From Maritalea mobilis (GTDB taxonomy: Bacteria > Pseudomonadota > Alphaproteobacteria > Rhodobacterales > Rhodobacteraceae), in the NCBI RefSeq assembly GCF_019800885.1, contig NZ_JAHVKE010000001.1:806001-870000 (forward strand): a stretch of DNA of 64,000 nucleotides. Direction: 5' to 3'. Below are positions 19,197 to 28,291 of this stretch, piece by piece; position 1 is the stretch's first letter, and each line of letters starts with the position of its first letter. Made by a program: the position numbers and the translations under genes. The notes under the pieces are model-generated. The model worked only from the letters and a program-made list of their open reading frames with translations. It was not told the origin of the DNA and did no database searches.

Positions 19197-20660
19197 ATGT
19201 TTGCCCGCATCAAATCCCTTGTCGGCAGGAATGACGCGACCATGTCAAAGCCGAACTTTTCAGTCCCGTCCGGGGGGACGACACCTCCGCCCACGGAACC
19301 CACGCCGCTGCCCCATGCGGAACCGTCAACCGCCGGCTTTCCGCTGGAATGCTTGACGCCGAAGCTGCGCAGCGCCGCAGACGCGATCGTTCGGAAAACC
19401 CAGGGTCCAGCCGCCCTTGCGGCGCAATCTGTCCTGTCGGTGGCCTCGCTTGTCGCAGGGAGCCGGGCGAAAGTCCAAACCCTTGGATCGCCTGCGAATG
19501 CGACCGCAGCCTTTGTCACGATCGCTCTGTCGGGCGAACGGAAGAGTGCCGCGGACAAGATCGCAAAGACCGGCATCGACCGGGTGATCATGCGTCTCCG
19601 GAAGGAACACGAAATCGCCATGGCGCGCCATAAAGCGGACCTCGCAAGCATCGGGCGCGGAGATGAGAAACCCACAGCCCCTGTTTGCCCGAGCTTCCTC
19701 GTGACAGAACCCACGATCGAAGGCGCCTTCAAAGCAATCGCGTCCGGATGCGGGTTTCTGGGCTGGTTCACCGACGAAGCGGCCAGCTTCTGGGGAGGCC
19801 ATTCGATGTCGAAAGACCAGCGCTTGAAGACAAGCGGCATCGTGTCGAAATTCTGGGACGGCGATTACTTTTTCCGGCCCCGTGTCGGCCAGGATGGCGA
19901 TGGCTACGTGCCGCCCACAGCTACCACAATTAACCTCATGTTCCAGCCGACGCTCATCCGTGACACATACGGCGACGAATTCCTGATTGGTCAGGGCCTT
20001 CTCGCCCGGATGCTGCCCTGCTGGCCGGAGAGCGCCATGGGGAACCGCAAATATCGGCGGCCGACCGAAGAGGACGAGGCCGCCGCAGATCGCTTCCATG
20101 ACGAAGTCGAGTCTGCCCTGACAAACACGCTGGCCGACTCAACAGAGCGGTTTCTCGCGCTCTCGGAGGACGCCTTGGCTATCTGCGTCGAGTTCCACGA
20201 CAACGTAGAAGCCGAGCTCGGCCGCGGCGGCTGGGCCGCGGACATTTCGGGGTTCGCCTCGAAGGCGCCGGAGCACGCATGCCGACTCGCCGCGATCATG
20301 ACGCTGTTTGAGGAGAGGGACGCCGACATGGTGTCGGCCGATATCATGGAGGCAGCCTGCCAGATGGTTAAATACTACCTCGGCCAGTACAAATACCTTT
20401 GCATCGCGGCGACAAACGAGACCGAGATCTCGCACGCCCAGACGCTTCTGGACTGGCTTCGTAAGAACCTGCAACCCGGCGAAAGCTTCGCAACCGACCG
20501 GATCCTGCAATTCGGACCGGTCCATTCCCGCCGCGCGAAGGCCCTGAACAGGATGCTTGAGATCCTGAAGCAACATGGCTGGGTCAACGAGCTTCCCACC
20601 GGCACAAAGATCGACGGCAAGAAACGGCGTAAGGCTTACAGGCTCAGCCCGAAGGCGTGA
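19197..20660 (+). CDS. DUF3987/YfjI-family protein
   Basis: A 487-aa protein matching the DUF3987 (YfjI) family, common in prophages and genomic islands and often read as a primase/helicase-associated ATPase-like protein. A proline-rich N-terminus is followed by the family hallmark FPLECLTPKLRSAADAI, LAAQSVLSVASLVA, the loop SGERKSAAD (residues 112-120, P-loop-like) and WFTDEAASFW near 190-199 (Walker B-like). The C-terminus (ILQFGPVHSRRAKALNRML then LKQHGWVNEL) reads as a winged helix. The start follows GGAGATCAGGA. It is flanked by an integrase pseudogene and about 500 bp without genes. Confidence 0.8.
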   Translation: MFARIKSLVGRNDATMSKPNFSVPSGGTTPPPTEPTPLPHAEPSTAGFPLECLTPKLRSAADAIVRKTQGPAALAAQSVLSVASLVAGSRAKVQTLGSPANATAAFVTIALSGERKSAADKIAKTGIDRVIMRLRKEHEIAMARHKADLASIGRGDEKPTAPVCPSFLVTEPTIEGAFKAIASGCGFLGWFTDEAASFWGGHSMSKDQRLKTSGIVSKFWDGDYFFRPRVGQDGDGYVPPTATTINLMFQPTLIRDTYGDEFLIGQGLLARMLPCWPESAMGNRKYRRPTEEDEAAADRFHDEVESALTNTLADSTERFLALSEDALAICVEFHDNVEAELGRGGWAADISGFASKAPEHACRLAAIMTLFEERDADMVSADIMEAACQMVKYYLGQYKYLCIAATNETEISHAQTLLDWLRKNLQPGESFATDRILQFGPVHSRRAKALNRMLEILKQHGWVNELPTGTKIDGKKRRKAYRLSPKA

Positions 20661-21155
20661 TTGCGAACCCCGCCTGGAGTCGAATGCGGTAGAACGACCC
20701 ATACAAGCCCGTCCCAAACCTCGCCACGGGCAACGGTTGTAGAATCGCCGAGCGATTGAGACTGACAGAAGCACAGAGGTTATACTGCAGCATTCTCAGA
20801 CATGATGGCCGACAAGAATTGATAGGGGGCCGACCGAATGGCGGACCCCCTATGCATGAATTACAGATGGAGAACCCGCTAAAGGCTGTGATCAGACCAC
20901 AGGCCCGCAGTCTCTCGTTATGAATGAGGGATCGGCAGGGGGCAGATCATCAGCAGTCGACCATCGGATCAAAATTGTAAATTTCTCAAACTTGATCTGG
21001 ATGTTGCGACATGCTGCGGCAGAAAGCGGAGAAAATTGAGAATGGATTCATTCCACCCCATGGGGATGAAAAGGACCCGTTTTCAATTGCACAGGAAAAA
21101 TGCAGATATTACGGTATTTTGCGGTGGTGAGCGGCGGCCCTCCTACAACCGCCGG
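20661..21155. other. Intergenic stretch, no gene seen
   Basis: About 495 bp, locally AT-richer than its neighbours (for example 20960-21120). Only short open frames are present. I see no tRNA, terminator or repeat that can be defended. Confidence 0.4.
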
Positions 21156-21601
21156 TCAGGGACCGGCATCATCATGTCCGCATGTCGATGGCCACTCCGT
21201 AGCCCCTATCAAGGCTGCATTCATGGCGTCTTCGACCCTCAAAATTGCCGCGAGGCGTTGATGGGCGGAGGGCACGCGCCCTGCGCCACGAACGTATATC
21301 GAACGGACATCCCGCCCTTCCGGCTTCAGAGTCCATCCCAATGCCAGCAGGGCTTTTTCGGCCGTCGCCCGCAGTTTTTGACGTGTCTCCCGTTCCGTCA
21401 CGCGGCGCACGACATGCGCGATCTCGTGGTCTTCGCAGCTATGATGCCGCTGGATCTCGAGGCGGACAAGAAATCCCGGCGCCCCCGGGCCTCGAGCCAG
21501 ATCGCCACGGCGAGAGCGTCAGTCTCGAGTTGCAACACCGCCGCCTGGGTTCTTTCCATGGGAGCAAGAGTTTCGGGAGACCTTTGAGGGCAATCGTGCA
21601 T
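21156..21601 (-). pseudogene. Possible frameshifted small gene
   Basis: Two short frames overlap in a way that suggests one gene with a frame change. The first starts at ATG 21601 after AGGAAGGA and reads to WLEARGRRDFL; the second, in another frame, continues as LVRLEIQRHHSCEDHE, passes the GTG at 21410 and ends at 21156. The joined protein of about 148 aa has uniform, helical, arginine-rich composition across the junction near 21470-21490. Either a real frameshift or sequencing error broke it, or the two are separate small ORFs. No family recognised. It lies downstream of the recombinase operon on the same strand. Confidence 0.3.
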
Positions 21602-21771
21602 CAATTCCTTCCTGATCGTTCATGCCCGGCTCCCGGTAGCAGGTTCACCGGGAAGGAGCCGGCAACGTACGCCCTCCCTTTCGGCATCCATGTCGGCCTT
21701 TTCCTTCAGGGTGGGACTTTCGACGTCTCGTTGGTCAGAGTGCCCCGACGCTAGGGAAGCCGGCCCACGGG

Positions 21772-23178
21772 TTACACGCGCAAGGTCGTGGGGGACGACC
21801 TCAAGCCGGCAATGCGTGCGCCATGCTCTCGTGCGGCTCTCATCCCTTGCGCGTGATCGTAGCTATCCATGGTCGTGGCGGCGCTCTTGTTGCCGATGAG
21901 GGCTGGCGCCAGGTATCCGCCGCTCTGAATTTCCTCTGAGGCCTCGGTCGCGGCATTGTCTCTGACCCGATGTATGCTCACGCGCACGCCGAGGTGTTTG
22001 AAGGTCAGATTGCCAACCAGACGGCCGAGTTGCGCCGACGTGATCGCCGCGCCCATGTCGACCATGCTCGGAAAGAGCGCCGGCCCGTCATCGAAGAGCG
22101 GCCGGAAACTCCGCTGGTAGTCGTCGAGAGCTGACCACAGAACGGGGTTGATCAAGACCTTGTCGTAGCCCGCGAACCGCTTCTTCGCCTCACGCATTTT
22201 CAGCACACGCCCTGGCAGCACGACATGAACGTGGGGTTTCTCAAGGAGAAATACGGTCGTCCCCATAGCCAGGTGTGAAAGTGCCCGTGCTCGCTGCGGC
22301 AGGACCGCGGCAAAGGACAACAACAGGCCGTTGCGGAAGTCCCGCGCGACGTGGAGGCCGCGTGGGCCCTTCACCCGCGCCGTGTCCATGAGATCGATGC
22401 CGAGATCGAAGATCCTCGATGCCCCGACGATCTGCTCACCGGTCTTTGTCGACCGGCCGGCGACCTTGCCGAGGGCGTGATGCCGCGCGATGACATACTC
22501 GCACCCTGTGCTGTGGAAGTCGGGATCGGCTGCGACGCGGAAGCCGGAGACGATGCGCGACAGATAGTCGGCAACGCTGCGGTCAGCTACGCCATCGTCT
22601 TTCAGATCCATCGCATAGGCGTGGAACGCGGTGCCGGTGGGTCGGATATCGCGTCCGGAAATGACCGAAGCGCGATGCCATCGTGCCAAGGAAAAGGCCA
22701 CCGACTGGACATGGTTGGCGCTCCATTTCTCCGAGAGGCGTCCGGGTTCGCTACTCAATTTCACGATGAGATTCCGCTGCCACTCCTCCGGAAGCGATGC
22801 GATTGCCGATCGTGCCTGGGCGTCCATCGACTTCGCCGCGACCTTCGGGCCGCACCGGCTGTGTCGCAGGACCTTGCCGATCATGCCGGCGATTGGAGCG
22901 CCCCAAAGGAGAGGGGCGCCGATCTGGATATAGGCGAGCTCAGCCGTTGCGTATTGCTCGTCGAGACGCGCGCAGAGCGCCTCAAGATAGCAGGATATCT
23001 CCGTTTGGTCGGGCATAGGCATTGGCCAGCCCATGTCGCCGCGCCATTCCGAAAAACCGCGCACCGAGCGGAGTACGGGCGCAGGATCGACGCCTGGCCG
23101 ATCCCGGCCGAAGGCAATGCGGAATTCTTCCGGCGAACGCGGCGCGGCCCACCCCGACCGAGATTTCGTGGCCTGCAT
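21772..23178 (-). CDS. Tyrosine recombinase (second of a pair)
   Basis: A 468-aa site-specific recombinase. The catalytic residues are in the C-terminal third: box I arginine in VLPQRARALSHLAMG near residue 296, HRVRDNAATEA (HxxR) near 397, LIGNKSAATTMDSYDHA with the nucleophile tyrosine near 436. The N-terminal 280 residues hold a divergent core-binding region. Its ATG overlaps the stop of the upstream 61-aa ORF (TGATG), so it is translationally coupled to the upstream recombinase at 23369-25453. Paired recombinases in one operon recall multi-recombinase transposons of the Tn554 or RIT kind. Confidence 0.78.
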   Translation of the reverse strand: MQATKSRSGWAAPRSPEEFRIAFGRDRPGVDPAPVLRSVRGFSEWRGDMGWPMPMPDQTEISCYLEALCARLDEQYATAELAYIQIGAPLLWGAPIAGMIGKVLRHSRCGPKVAAKSMDAQARSAIASLPEEWQRNLIVKLSSEPGRLSEKWSANHVQSVAFSLARWHRASVISGRDIRPTGTAFHAYAMDLKDDGVADRSVADYLSRIVSGFRVAADPDFHSTGCEYVIARHHALGKVAGRSTKTGEQIVGASRIFDLGIDLMDTARVKGPRGLHVARDFRNGLLLSFAAVLPQRARALSHLAMGTTVFLLEKPHVHVVLPGRVLKMREAKKRFAGYDKVLINPVLWSALDDYQRSFRPLFDDGPALFPSMVDMGAAITSAQLGRLVGNLTFKHLGVRVSIHRVRDNAATEASEEIQSGGYLAPALIGNKSAATTMDSYDHAQGMRAAREHGARIAGLRSSPTTLRV

Positions 23179-23363
23179 CAGAAGGTCTCCCTGCTTTCTG
23201 CATCTGCTGGCCGTTCCGATCCTGCGGGTTGAAGGGCGAGACAGGTGGGCCCGGAGCCCGATTCACGATCGTCTACGAGACAAGCATACTGGTCGAGGGT
23301 TGCGTCCTTTCGGTTGCGGAATCGCTGTCCGAGATCGCAGCGCTTCTGGTTTGGGGTTTTCAT
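23178..23363 (-). CDS. 61-aa ORF coupling two recombinase genes
   Basis: A short ORF beginning MKTPNQKRCDLGQRFRNRK, preceded by AAAAGGTGA at good spacing. It starts 5 bp after the stop of the 694-aa recombinase and its stop overlaps the start of the 468-aa recombinase (TGATG). The N-terminal half is strongly basic. No family is recognised. It may be a real small protein, or a leader whose translation carries ribosomes to the next gene. Position and ribosome-binding site, rather than homology, support it. Confidence 0.42.
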   Translation of the reverse strand: MKTPNQKRCDLGQRFRNRKDATLDQYACLVDDRESGSGPTCLALQPAGSERPADAESRETF

Positions 23364-23368
23364 CCTAT

Positions 23369-25453
23369 TCACCTTTTCTTTCTGGTATCTTCGGGCTGTC
23401 GGGATTTCCGGTCGGCCAAGTATTTGCTCCACCGGTCGAGAGCGAGGTCCTCGTCTATCTCGGCATAGTGAGCGAGCGTCGTCTCCAACCGCTTGTGACC
23501 GAGGAGACGCTGGACATCAGGCAGCCGGCCCGGATCTTCCTTGAGCCAGAGCCAGCCCAGAAAGTGCCGATAAAGATGTGGATTCATCTTGAAGCCCACA
23601 ATTCGTTTCGTGTGCCGGACGAGACGCTCCAGAAGCCCGGCATAGGGCTGTCCAGGTTGCGCGGTCTCTCCCTGCGCCGGAAAGAGGAAGGGGTTGTCGT
23701 CGTCGCCTGATCGCAGAGCCTTCGACCGGACCTTCTCGACAAACAGTTTCAACCGGGCCGAAGCATGCTCATCGAGCGGTATATGAAGATCCGGATCATC
23801 GCTGTCGCGCCCCTTCACCTGCACATTCGGAACAATGATGCGCGCCGTTCCACCCGCCCAGGAAATCCACGACAGACGGATACCGGTGATGTTCGCCCGC
23901 CGCGGTGCTCGCGCCAAGAGAATGTCGCTGGCGATGGCGGCCATGATGTCCCGGGCCTCTTCAGGACCGAGCAGGTCCATCCTGATCTTCCCGCGGCACT
24001 TCCGTTTCCGTTTGTCGATGATCGAGTTGACTTCGTCGGTCAGGATGTCGCTCAGATCGATCAACCGCTGCTGGCGGTCACCGATGATCTGCCGGAGCCG
24101 GGCCTTGTTACGACGCGAGATGCCCATCTCGCCGATCGCGTGTTCCTTGATATGCCCGGCGATGGCATTCACGTCGTCGGCGCTTCGACCGATGTAGTCC
24201 CGCGCCAGCTTCTTCAGCGTCTTCCCGACGGACTCGGCATAGCTGCTGGGAAACTCGTCGTCGGAATTCCCCGAGCTCAACGCATCGAGGACGCTCTCGA
24301 CGACATCCGGATCCGTATACTCGGTGAGATCCTCGATCCGATACCCTGTCGCCGCGTAGAGCGCCTTCGCCCCCGCGATCAGCTGGTAGCGCCGGTTCTC
24401 GAGCGTCCTCTCGCTCCATGTCTGTCCGGGCAGGAGGAAACCAGCCGACTGCCGCTCTTCCTCAGTGCGCTTGCGTCCCCTGTTCTTCTTTTTCAGAAGG
24501 GCCTTCTTCGGGTCCACCGGACGCGTGGTCTCGGCGGCGTCCAACTGTGCGAGGAACTCTTCTTCCGACAACCCATCACGAGATGCCTCGCCCCTCAGCC
24601 AGCTGCTGACGGGCCCGTCGAAATCGGACAGCAGCACGGAAAAGACCGAGGCCTCGACACCATACTTGTTTCTCCCGTCCGGGAACGGGTGCTCCACCAC
24701 GCTGAACCCATAGGAGTCGAAATCTGCATCGGCGGCGAGGCGCCTGCAAAGCGCCGAGATACGTTGCACGTGCTTCTTGCAAGTCGCCTCGCTCTTCGGG
24801 CTGACCGCGAGCCGGTGCAGATAGTATTCGTGGAGAACCTCTGTTGAGATTTCTTCAGGTGAAATTTCCCGTTTGTGGAGGAAATGGAAGAACGTCCCCG
24901 AGATCAGCTTGAGGTCATCTGGACAATCGGACTCCGACAGCAAATCGTGGATGTCTCGATAAATGCCCGTGACGTCTCGAATTCCAAATGGCCGGTTTCG
25001 ACCACCGTGGCAGGAAATGGCCGCCAGGATGTCGGACTTGTAAGTACTGAAACTCTTTTCCGTCACGTCCAGGGTTGCGGCCGACCAGCTGGATAATTTC
25101 TTGATCGCGCGCCGACGGTCCACGATCTCGGTCTCGGCAACCCAGCCTGAAGCCTTCACGAACTTCTTCAGGCGTGAGATCAGCACACGGTTCCGGCGAT
25201 CGCTGTTCTCATCTCCGGTCGGGAGTGAAAGGTCCTTCATCAACCGAGAATACGTCATCTGACCCGTGGGCGTTGACAGATGAATGCCCATCACTTCACC
25301 GAGCGCATCGAGGGTTTTCCTGTCCGGTCGGATTCCCGGGATCTCGAGAATGTTCTTCACGGCCTTCGGATTCAGACCGGCCTGCAAGGCCAGCGCGTGC
25401 CTGGTGACTCCGGTTTCGTCGAGATAGTCCCGGATTTGATCTTGAACCGTCAT
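23369..25453 (-). CDS. Tyrosine recombinase with N-terminal HTH
   Basis: A 694-aa recombinase. The first about 60 residues (YLDETGVTRHALALQAGLNP, then LDALGEVMG) look like an XRE-type helix-turn-helix. A long helical region follows. The catalytic domain holds the box I arginine in RRANITGIRLSWI near residue 514, HLYRHFLGW (HxxR) near 629, RLLGHKRLETT and the nucleophile in LAHYAEID near 663. The fusion of a repressor-like HTH to a recombinase suggests self-regulation or site targeting. It is the second gene of a minus-strand operon, 28 bp after an excisionase-like gene, and precedes a 61-aa ORF and a second recombinase. Confidence 0.8.
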   Translation of the reverse strand: MTVQDQIRDYLDETGVTRHALALQAGLNPKAVKNILEIPGIRPDRKTLDALGEVMGIHLSTPTGQMTYSRLMKDLSLPTGDENSDRRNRVLISRLKKFVKASGWVAETEIVDRRRAIKKLSSWSAATLDVTEKSFSTYKSDILAAISCHGGRNRPFGIRDVTGIYRDIHDLLSESDCPDDLKLISGTFFHFLHKREISPEEISTEVLHEYYLHRLAVSPKSEATCKKHVQRISALCRRLAADADFDSYGFSVVEHPFPDGRNKYGVEASVFSVLLSDFDGPVSSWLRGEASRDGLSEEEFLAQLDAAETTRPVDPKKALLKKKNRGRKRTEEERQSAGFLLPGQTWSERTLENRRYQLIAGAKALYAATGYRIEDLTEYTDPDVVESVLDALSSGNSDDEFPSSYAESVGKTLKKLARDYIGRSADDVNAIAGHIKEHAIGEMGISRRNKARLRQIIGDRQQRLIDLSDILTDEVNSIIDKRKRKCRGKIRMDLLGPEEARDIMAAIASDILLARAPRRANITGIRLSWISWAGGTARIIVPNVQVKGRDSDDPDLHIPLDEHASARLKLFVEKVRSKALRSGDDDNPFLFPAQGETAQPGQPYAGLLERLVRHTKRIVGFKMNPHLYRHFLGWLWLKEDPGRLPDVQRLLGHKRLETTLAHYAEIDEDLALDRWSKYLADRKSRQPEDTRKKR

Positions 25454-25481
25454 GGCATCACTCCCGTGCGTGGCTTAGGGC

Positions 25482-25718
25482 TCACTCGAGATCGAGATCC
25501 GCCCTCCGCACGGGGCGGATCCGATGCTCGAAGAGTGCCAGCCAATCGGGGTGCACGAGCCAGCTCTTGCCAGCCTTGGTGCCGTCCAGAAAAACTCTGC
25601 CGCGTTCAGTCACGGTCCCTTTCACGATCCAGTCGCGGATCGTCCGCGGATGGCGTCGCAGTTTTTTGGCGACCTCCGCAATTGTCAGATATTCCTCGTT
25701 ACTTTCATCTTCGGACAT
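25482..25718 (-). CDS. Excisionase-like MerR-type HTH protein
   Basis: A 78-aa DNA-binding protein. EEYLTIAEVAKKLRRHPRTI followed by RDWIVKG is the winged helix-turn-helix of the excisionase/MerR-like family used as recombination directionality factors or small regulators. The rest (VHPDWLALFEHRIRPVRR) is short and basic. I chose ATG 25718, with AGGAG six bases upstream. It heads the recombinase operon, which fits a Xis-like role controlling the two recombinases downstream. Confidence 0.7.
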   Translation of the reverse strand: MSEDESNEEYLTIAEVAKKLRRHPRTIRDWIVKGTVTERGRVFLDGTKAGKSWLVHPDWLALFEHRIRPVRRADLDLE

Positions 25719-25836
25719 CAAGGTCTCCTCATGGCTACGAGAAGGACCTACGCCCCGGGCAGACAGTGCCCAAACGCGGATGCGTTGTTTTTGGTGGCCC
25801 AGCGAAAATGCAGCCGAGATCGGCGAGAGTAGGGCT

Positions 25837-25876
25837 GCTAATTTTGCGATTCGCGCCTGCTATTCGCTCAATTAGC
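25837..25876. promoter_or_regulatory. Inverted repeat upstream of the excisionase-like gene
   Basis: GCTAATT (25837-25843) and AATTAGC (25870-25876) face each other across 26 bp that contain two ATTCGC direct repeats. It lies about 120 bp upstream of the HTH gene start, a plausible operator or Xis-binding site for this operon. No promoter hexamers were identified with confidence. Confidence 0.3.
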
Positions 25877-25946
25877 AAGCCATAGATGCGGTCTCCCAGA
25901 TGCCTCGCCTGGATGATCCCGCACCAAAGCCGCTGGCCGAAGAAGA

Positions 25947-27968
25947 TCAGACGAGATCTTCAAGGAACTCCGAAATGCGGTATGCACCCGAGACCCATAA
26001 CCGCTCACGGGCGCGCGTTGCGGCAACGTAAAGAAGGTGGCGTTCTGTCGCCATCATTTCCTCGATCATCGCCTCGTCGCGAGCCTCAAGAAGGCGTTCT
26101 TCTTTGGGAATTACGTCCTCATCACATGCTATGACCGCGACCGCCCGATACTCGGAGCCTTTCGCATCGTGCATGACCCTGATTTCTGGGTCAGCATTAT
26201 TGCCTACCAGAGATCGGAACTCTTTTCGGACCGCGTTGGCGCGTGGCAGTTCATCCTCGCTACGAACCAACAGCGCCAGCTCGGAGCCACGGAACCCCTC
26301 GCCAATCAGCCCGGCAAGCCAGGTGGCAACGGCCTTTGCTTCATCCTCCGCATCCTTGAATTCGCTGATCTCCGGGGGCGGACCATCGAACAACGACACA
26401 ACCCCAGTGCGCCGATCTTCGTTTCCATCTGCCTCCGTCAGGTTGGGTGGCAGCAGACGATCTGACTGGATGCGGATCTGTTGGGACGTCCGGTAATTCA
26501 CCCTCAGGCTCCGAGAGCGGCCGCGTACCTCTACCCCCGCAGCCTTCCATGGAAATGGAGCGCGGAAGATGCGCTGGCCGATATCACCGGCAAAGAACAA
26601 CCCGTTCGGCCGGTCGCCAGCGAGTGACGCAAGAAAATGCAGTTCGGGCACGGATATGTCCTGGGCCTCGTCCACAACCGCGTGGGTGAATGGTCGCGGC
26701 GCTCCCCCATGGTAGTGAGCCGCGAGCGCGTGGAACATCTGCGCCCGAGTGCGCTTGCCTTGGGCCTGCAGTTCGGATCGCGTTCTCGCGAAAACGTCCC
26801 AGATCATATCGCGGCGTGACGCTGCCATCCGTGTGAGCCGCCCCAAGCGCGGCAGATCCCTGTAGGCATCACGATCGGCGACCGCCCATGCATCCACAAC
26901 GAGTCGCCATTCATCCTCGAGAAAACTTGGCGCCACGGTTACTTCTGCTGCGGCGGCAGCTTCTGCAATGATCTCAGAAACATGCGCGGGCGTGGCTTCC
27001 TCGACCGGGCCAAAGGTGTCTACGTAAAGTTCGCGCGCAAGAGGCCCCAGTGCCCTTGTTGTTATGCGGTCTCGAACCGCCTTGTCGGGCAACAGCATGG
27101 GTAGCTTTGATGCAAGCCCTTCAGCGAGACGCGCGTTGAAGGTAGTGAGCAGGACACGCGCCTCAGCATCCTCGCGGGCCAACCGGGCCGCACGGTGCAA
27201 GGCGACAACCGTCTTGCCTGTTCCGGCCGAGCCGATCACGCGCGCAGGGCCATTGAAGTCCCGGTCCACGAATTCTTTCTGCGCGGGATGCAGCCAGACC
27301 GTCCATTTCTCCCACGGTGCCTCCAGAGCGGCAGCAAGATCTGCCTCTGTCGTCGTGAGGCGGAAGCGGCGCGCGGCGTCGGGGTGGTCGTAGGGATCAT
27401 CGGCTTGCGGTGCGGGTGCGGGTCGTTCACCCGTGGCTGCCTGCAACAGGGCCTCGCCAGCCTCCACCGGTAGATGGCCGGCAATGTCCAGCACCGTGTC
27501 CTCGGTGGCGTCACGCACGGTGCCCAGCCAATCCTCGGGCACACCCCAGGACAGCAGCGTATCGTCATCCTCTTCAGCGAAAAGCCGCGGCTTTTTCACC
27601 GCCTCCTCGACATACCGCTGAATGATCACGTCCTCGACCGTTTCACGGATCTCGACGATCTGCGCCGCACCTGTTCGGGGGTGAACGTCGATCCGGCGCC
27701 GCTCGGCCCAAGCGTAGGCGTCATCATGGTGACCGACCCAGGCAAGGAGTGTGGTACCGTCCCTTTTATGCAGGACAAGCCGAATGTCGCGGTTCACCCG
27801 GGCCGTCCAGAAATGAGGGTCCTTGGCCCGGGCGACCCGGTGCATCTGGAGGCCCGGGTTTTCGGGGTTCATCTGGACGTCGAAAGCTGCAGTTTTGGCG
27901 GCCTTTTGTTCTTGCCCCGAAAGCTTGATCAGCGCGTCAGAGAAGGTGTCGGCGATGCGGAAGGTCAT
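25947..27968 (-). CDS. UvrD-type SF1 helicase with RelE-like N-terminus
   Basis: A 673-aa protein. Residues 1-95 (FSDALIKLSGQEQKAAKTA; RDIRLVLHKRDGTTLLAWVG; HHDDAYAWAERR) resemble a RelE/YoeB-type toxin fold. A linker leads to a superfamily 1 helicase: Walker A GSAGTGKTVVA (246-256), Walker B region HAVVDEAQDIS, LRVNYRTSQQIR (motif IV), HDAKGSEYRAVAV and YVAATRARERLW (motif VI). It lacks a RecB-type nuclease domain. It is the last gene of the operon that begins at druH; its ATG overlaps the stop of the 107-aa gene by 4 bp. Whether the RelE-like part keeps nuclease activity is unclear. Confidence 0.82.
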   Translation of the reverse strand: MTFRIADTFSDALIKLSGQEQKAAKTAAFDVQMNPENPGLQMHRVARAKDPHFWTARVNRDIRLVLHKRDGTTLLAWVGHHDDAYAWAERRRIDVHPRTGAAQIVEIRETVEDVIIQRYVEEAVKKPRLFAEEDDDTLLSWGVPEDWLGTVRDATEDTVLDIAGHLPVEAGEALLQAATGERPAPAPQADDPYDHPDAARRFRLTTTEADLAAALEAPWEKWTVWLHPAQKEFVDRDFNGPARVIGSAGTGKTVVALHRAARLAREDAEARVLLTTFNARLAEGLASKLPMLLPDKAVRDRITTRALGPLARELYVDTFGPVEEATPAHVSEIIAEAAAAAEVTVAPSFLEDEWRLVVDAWAVADRDAYRDLPRLGRLTRMAASRRDMIWDVFARTRSELQAQGKRTRAQMFHALAAHYHGGAPRPFTHAVVDEAQDISVPELHFLASLAGDRPNGLFFAGDIGQRIFRAPFPWKAAGVEVRGRSRSLRVNYRTSQQIRIQSDRLLPPNLTEADGNEDRRTGVVSLFDGPPPEISEFKDAEDEAKAVATWLAGLIGEGFRGSELALLVRSEDELPRANAVRKEFRSLVGNNADPEIRVMHDAKGSEYRAVAVIACDEDVIPKEERLLEARDEAMIEEMMATERHLLYVAATRARERLWVSGAYRISEFLEDLV

Positions 27969-28288
27969 TTCGCGTACTTTTCGCGAAGCGCTTGCACAAG
28001 ATCCGCATACTCTGGCAGGGGCTCGTTCGGTCTTCGTTTAGCTGACTTCTTGGCTTTCGATTTCAGCTTTTTGTTCTTCTGTTTGACAAATTTCTTCTTC
28101 GAGGCCCCTTCGCCAGACTTGACTGGACCGATTGGCTGCAGGCGGATCCCCTCGGGCATCGAGACCCCGGAGTTGCGCGCGTCCTCAACCCAAGATTCGA
28201 GAGCCCCCTTCCTCGGGCCCTTACGTCCAGACAGTTTCGGATACGCGCGAATGACGGTTGATCCGCCGAGATAGCCACCCTTTCCCAT
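27965..28288 (-). CDS. Small basic protein of the R-M-like operon
   Basis: A 107-aa protein, strongly basic in its second half (KKKFVKQKNKKLKSKAKKS), with a glycine-rich start (MGKGGYLGGSTVIRAYPKLSG). No family recognised. It starts 3 bp after the methyltransferase stop and its own stop overlaps the helicase start by 4 bp, so it is coupled to both. The charge suggests nucleic-acid binding; this is inference. Confidence 0.6.
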   Translation of the reverse strand: MGKGGYLGGSTVIRAYPKLSGRKGPRKGALESWVEDARNSGVSMPEGIRLQPIGPVKSGEGASKKKFVKQKNKKLKSKAKKSAKRRPNEPLPEYADLVQALREKYAK

Positions 28289-28291
28289 CCG

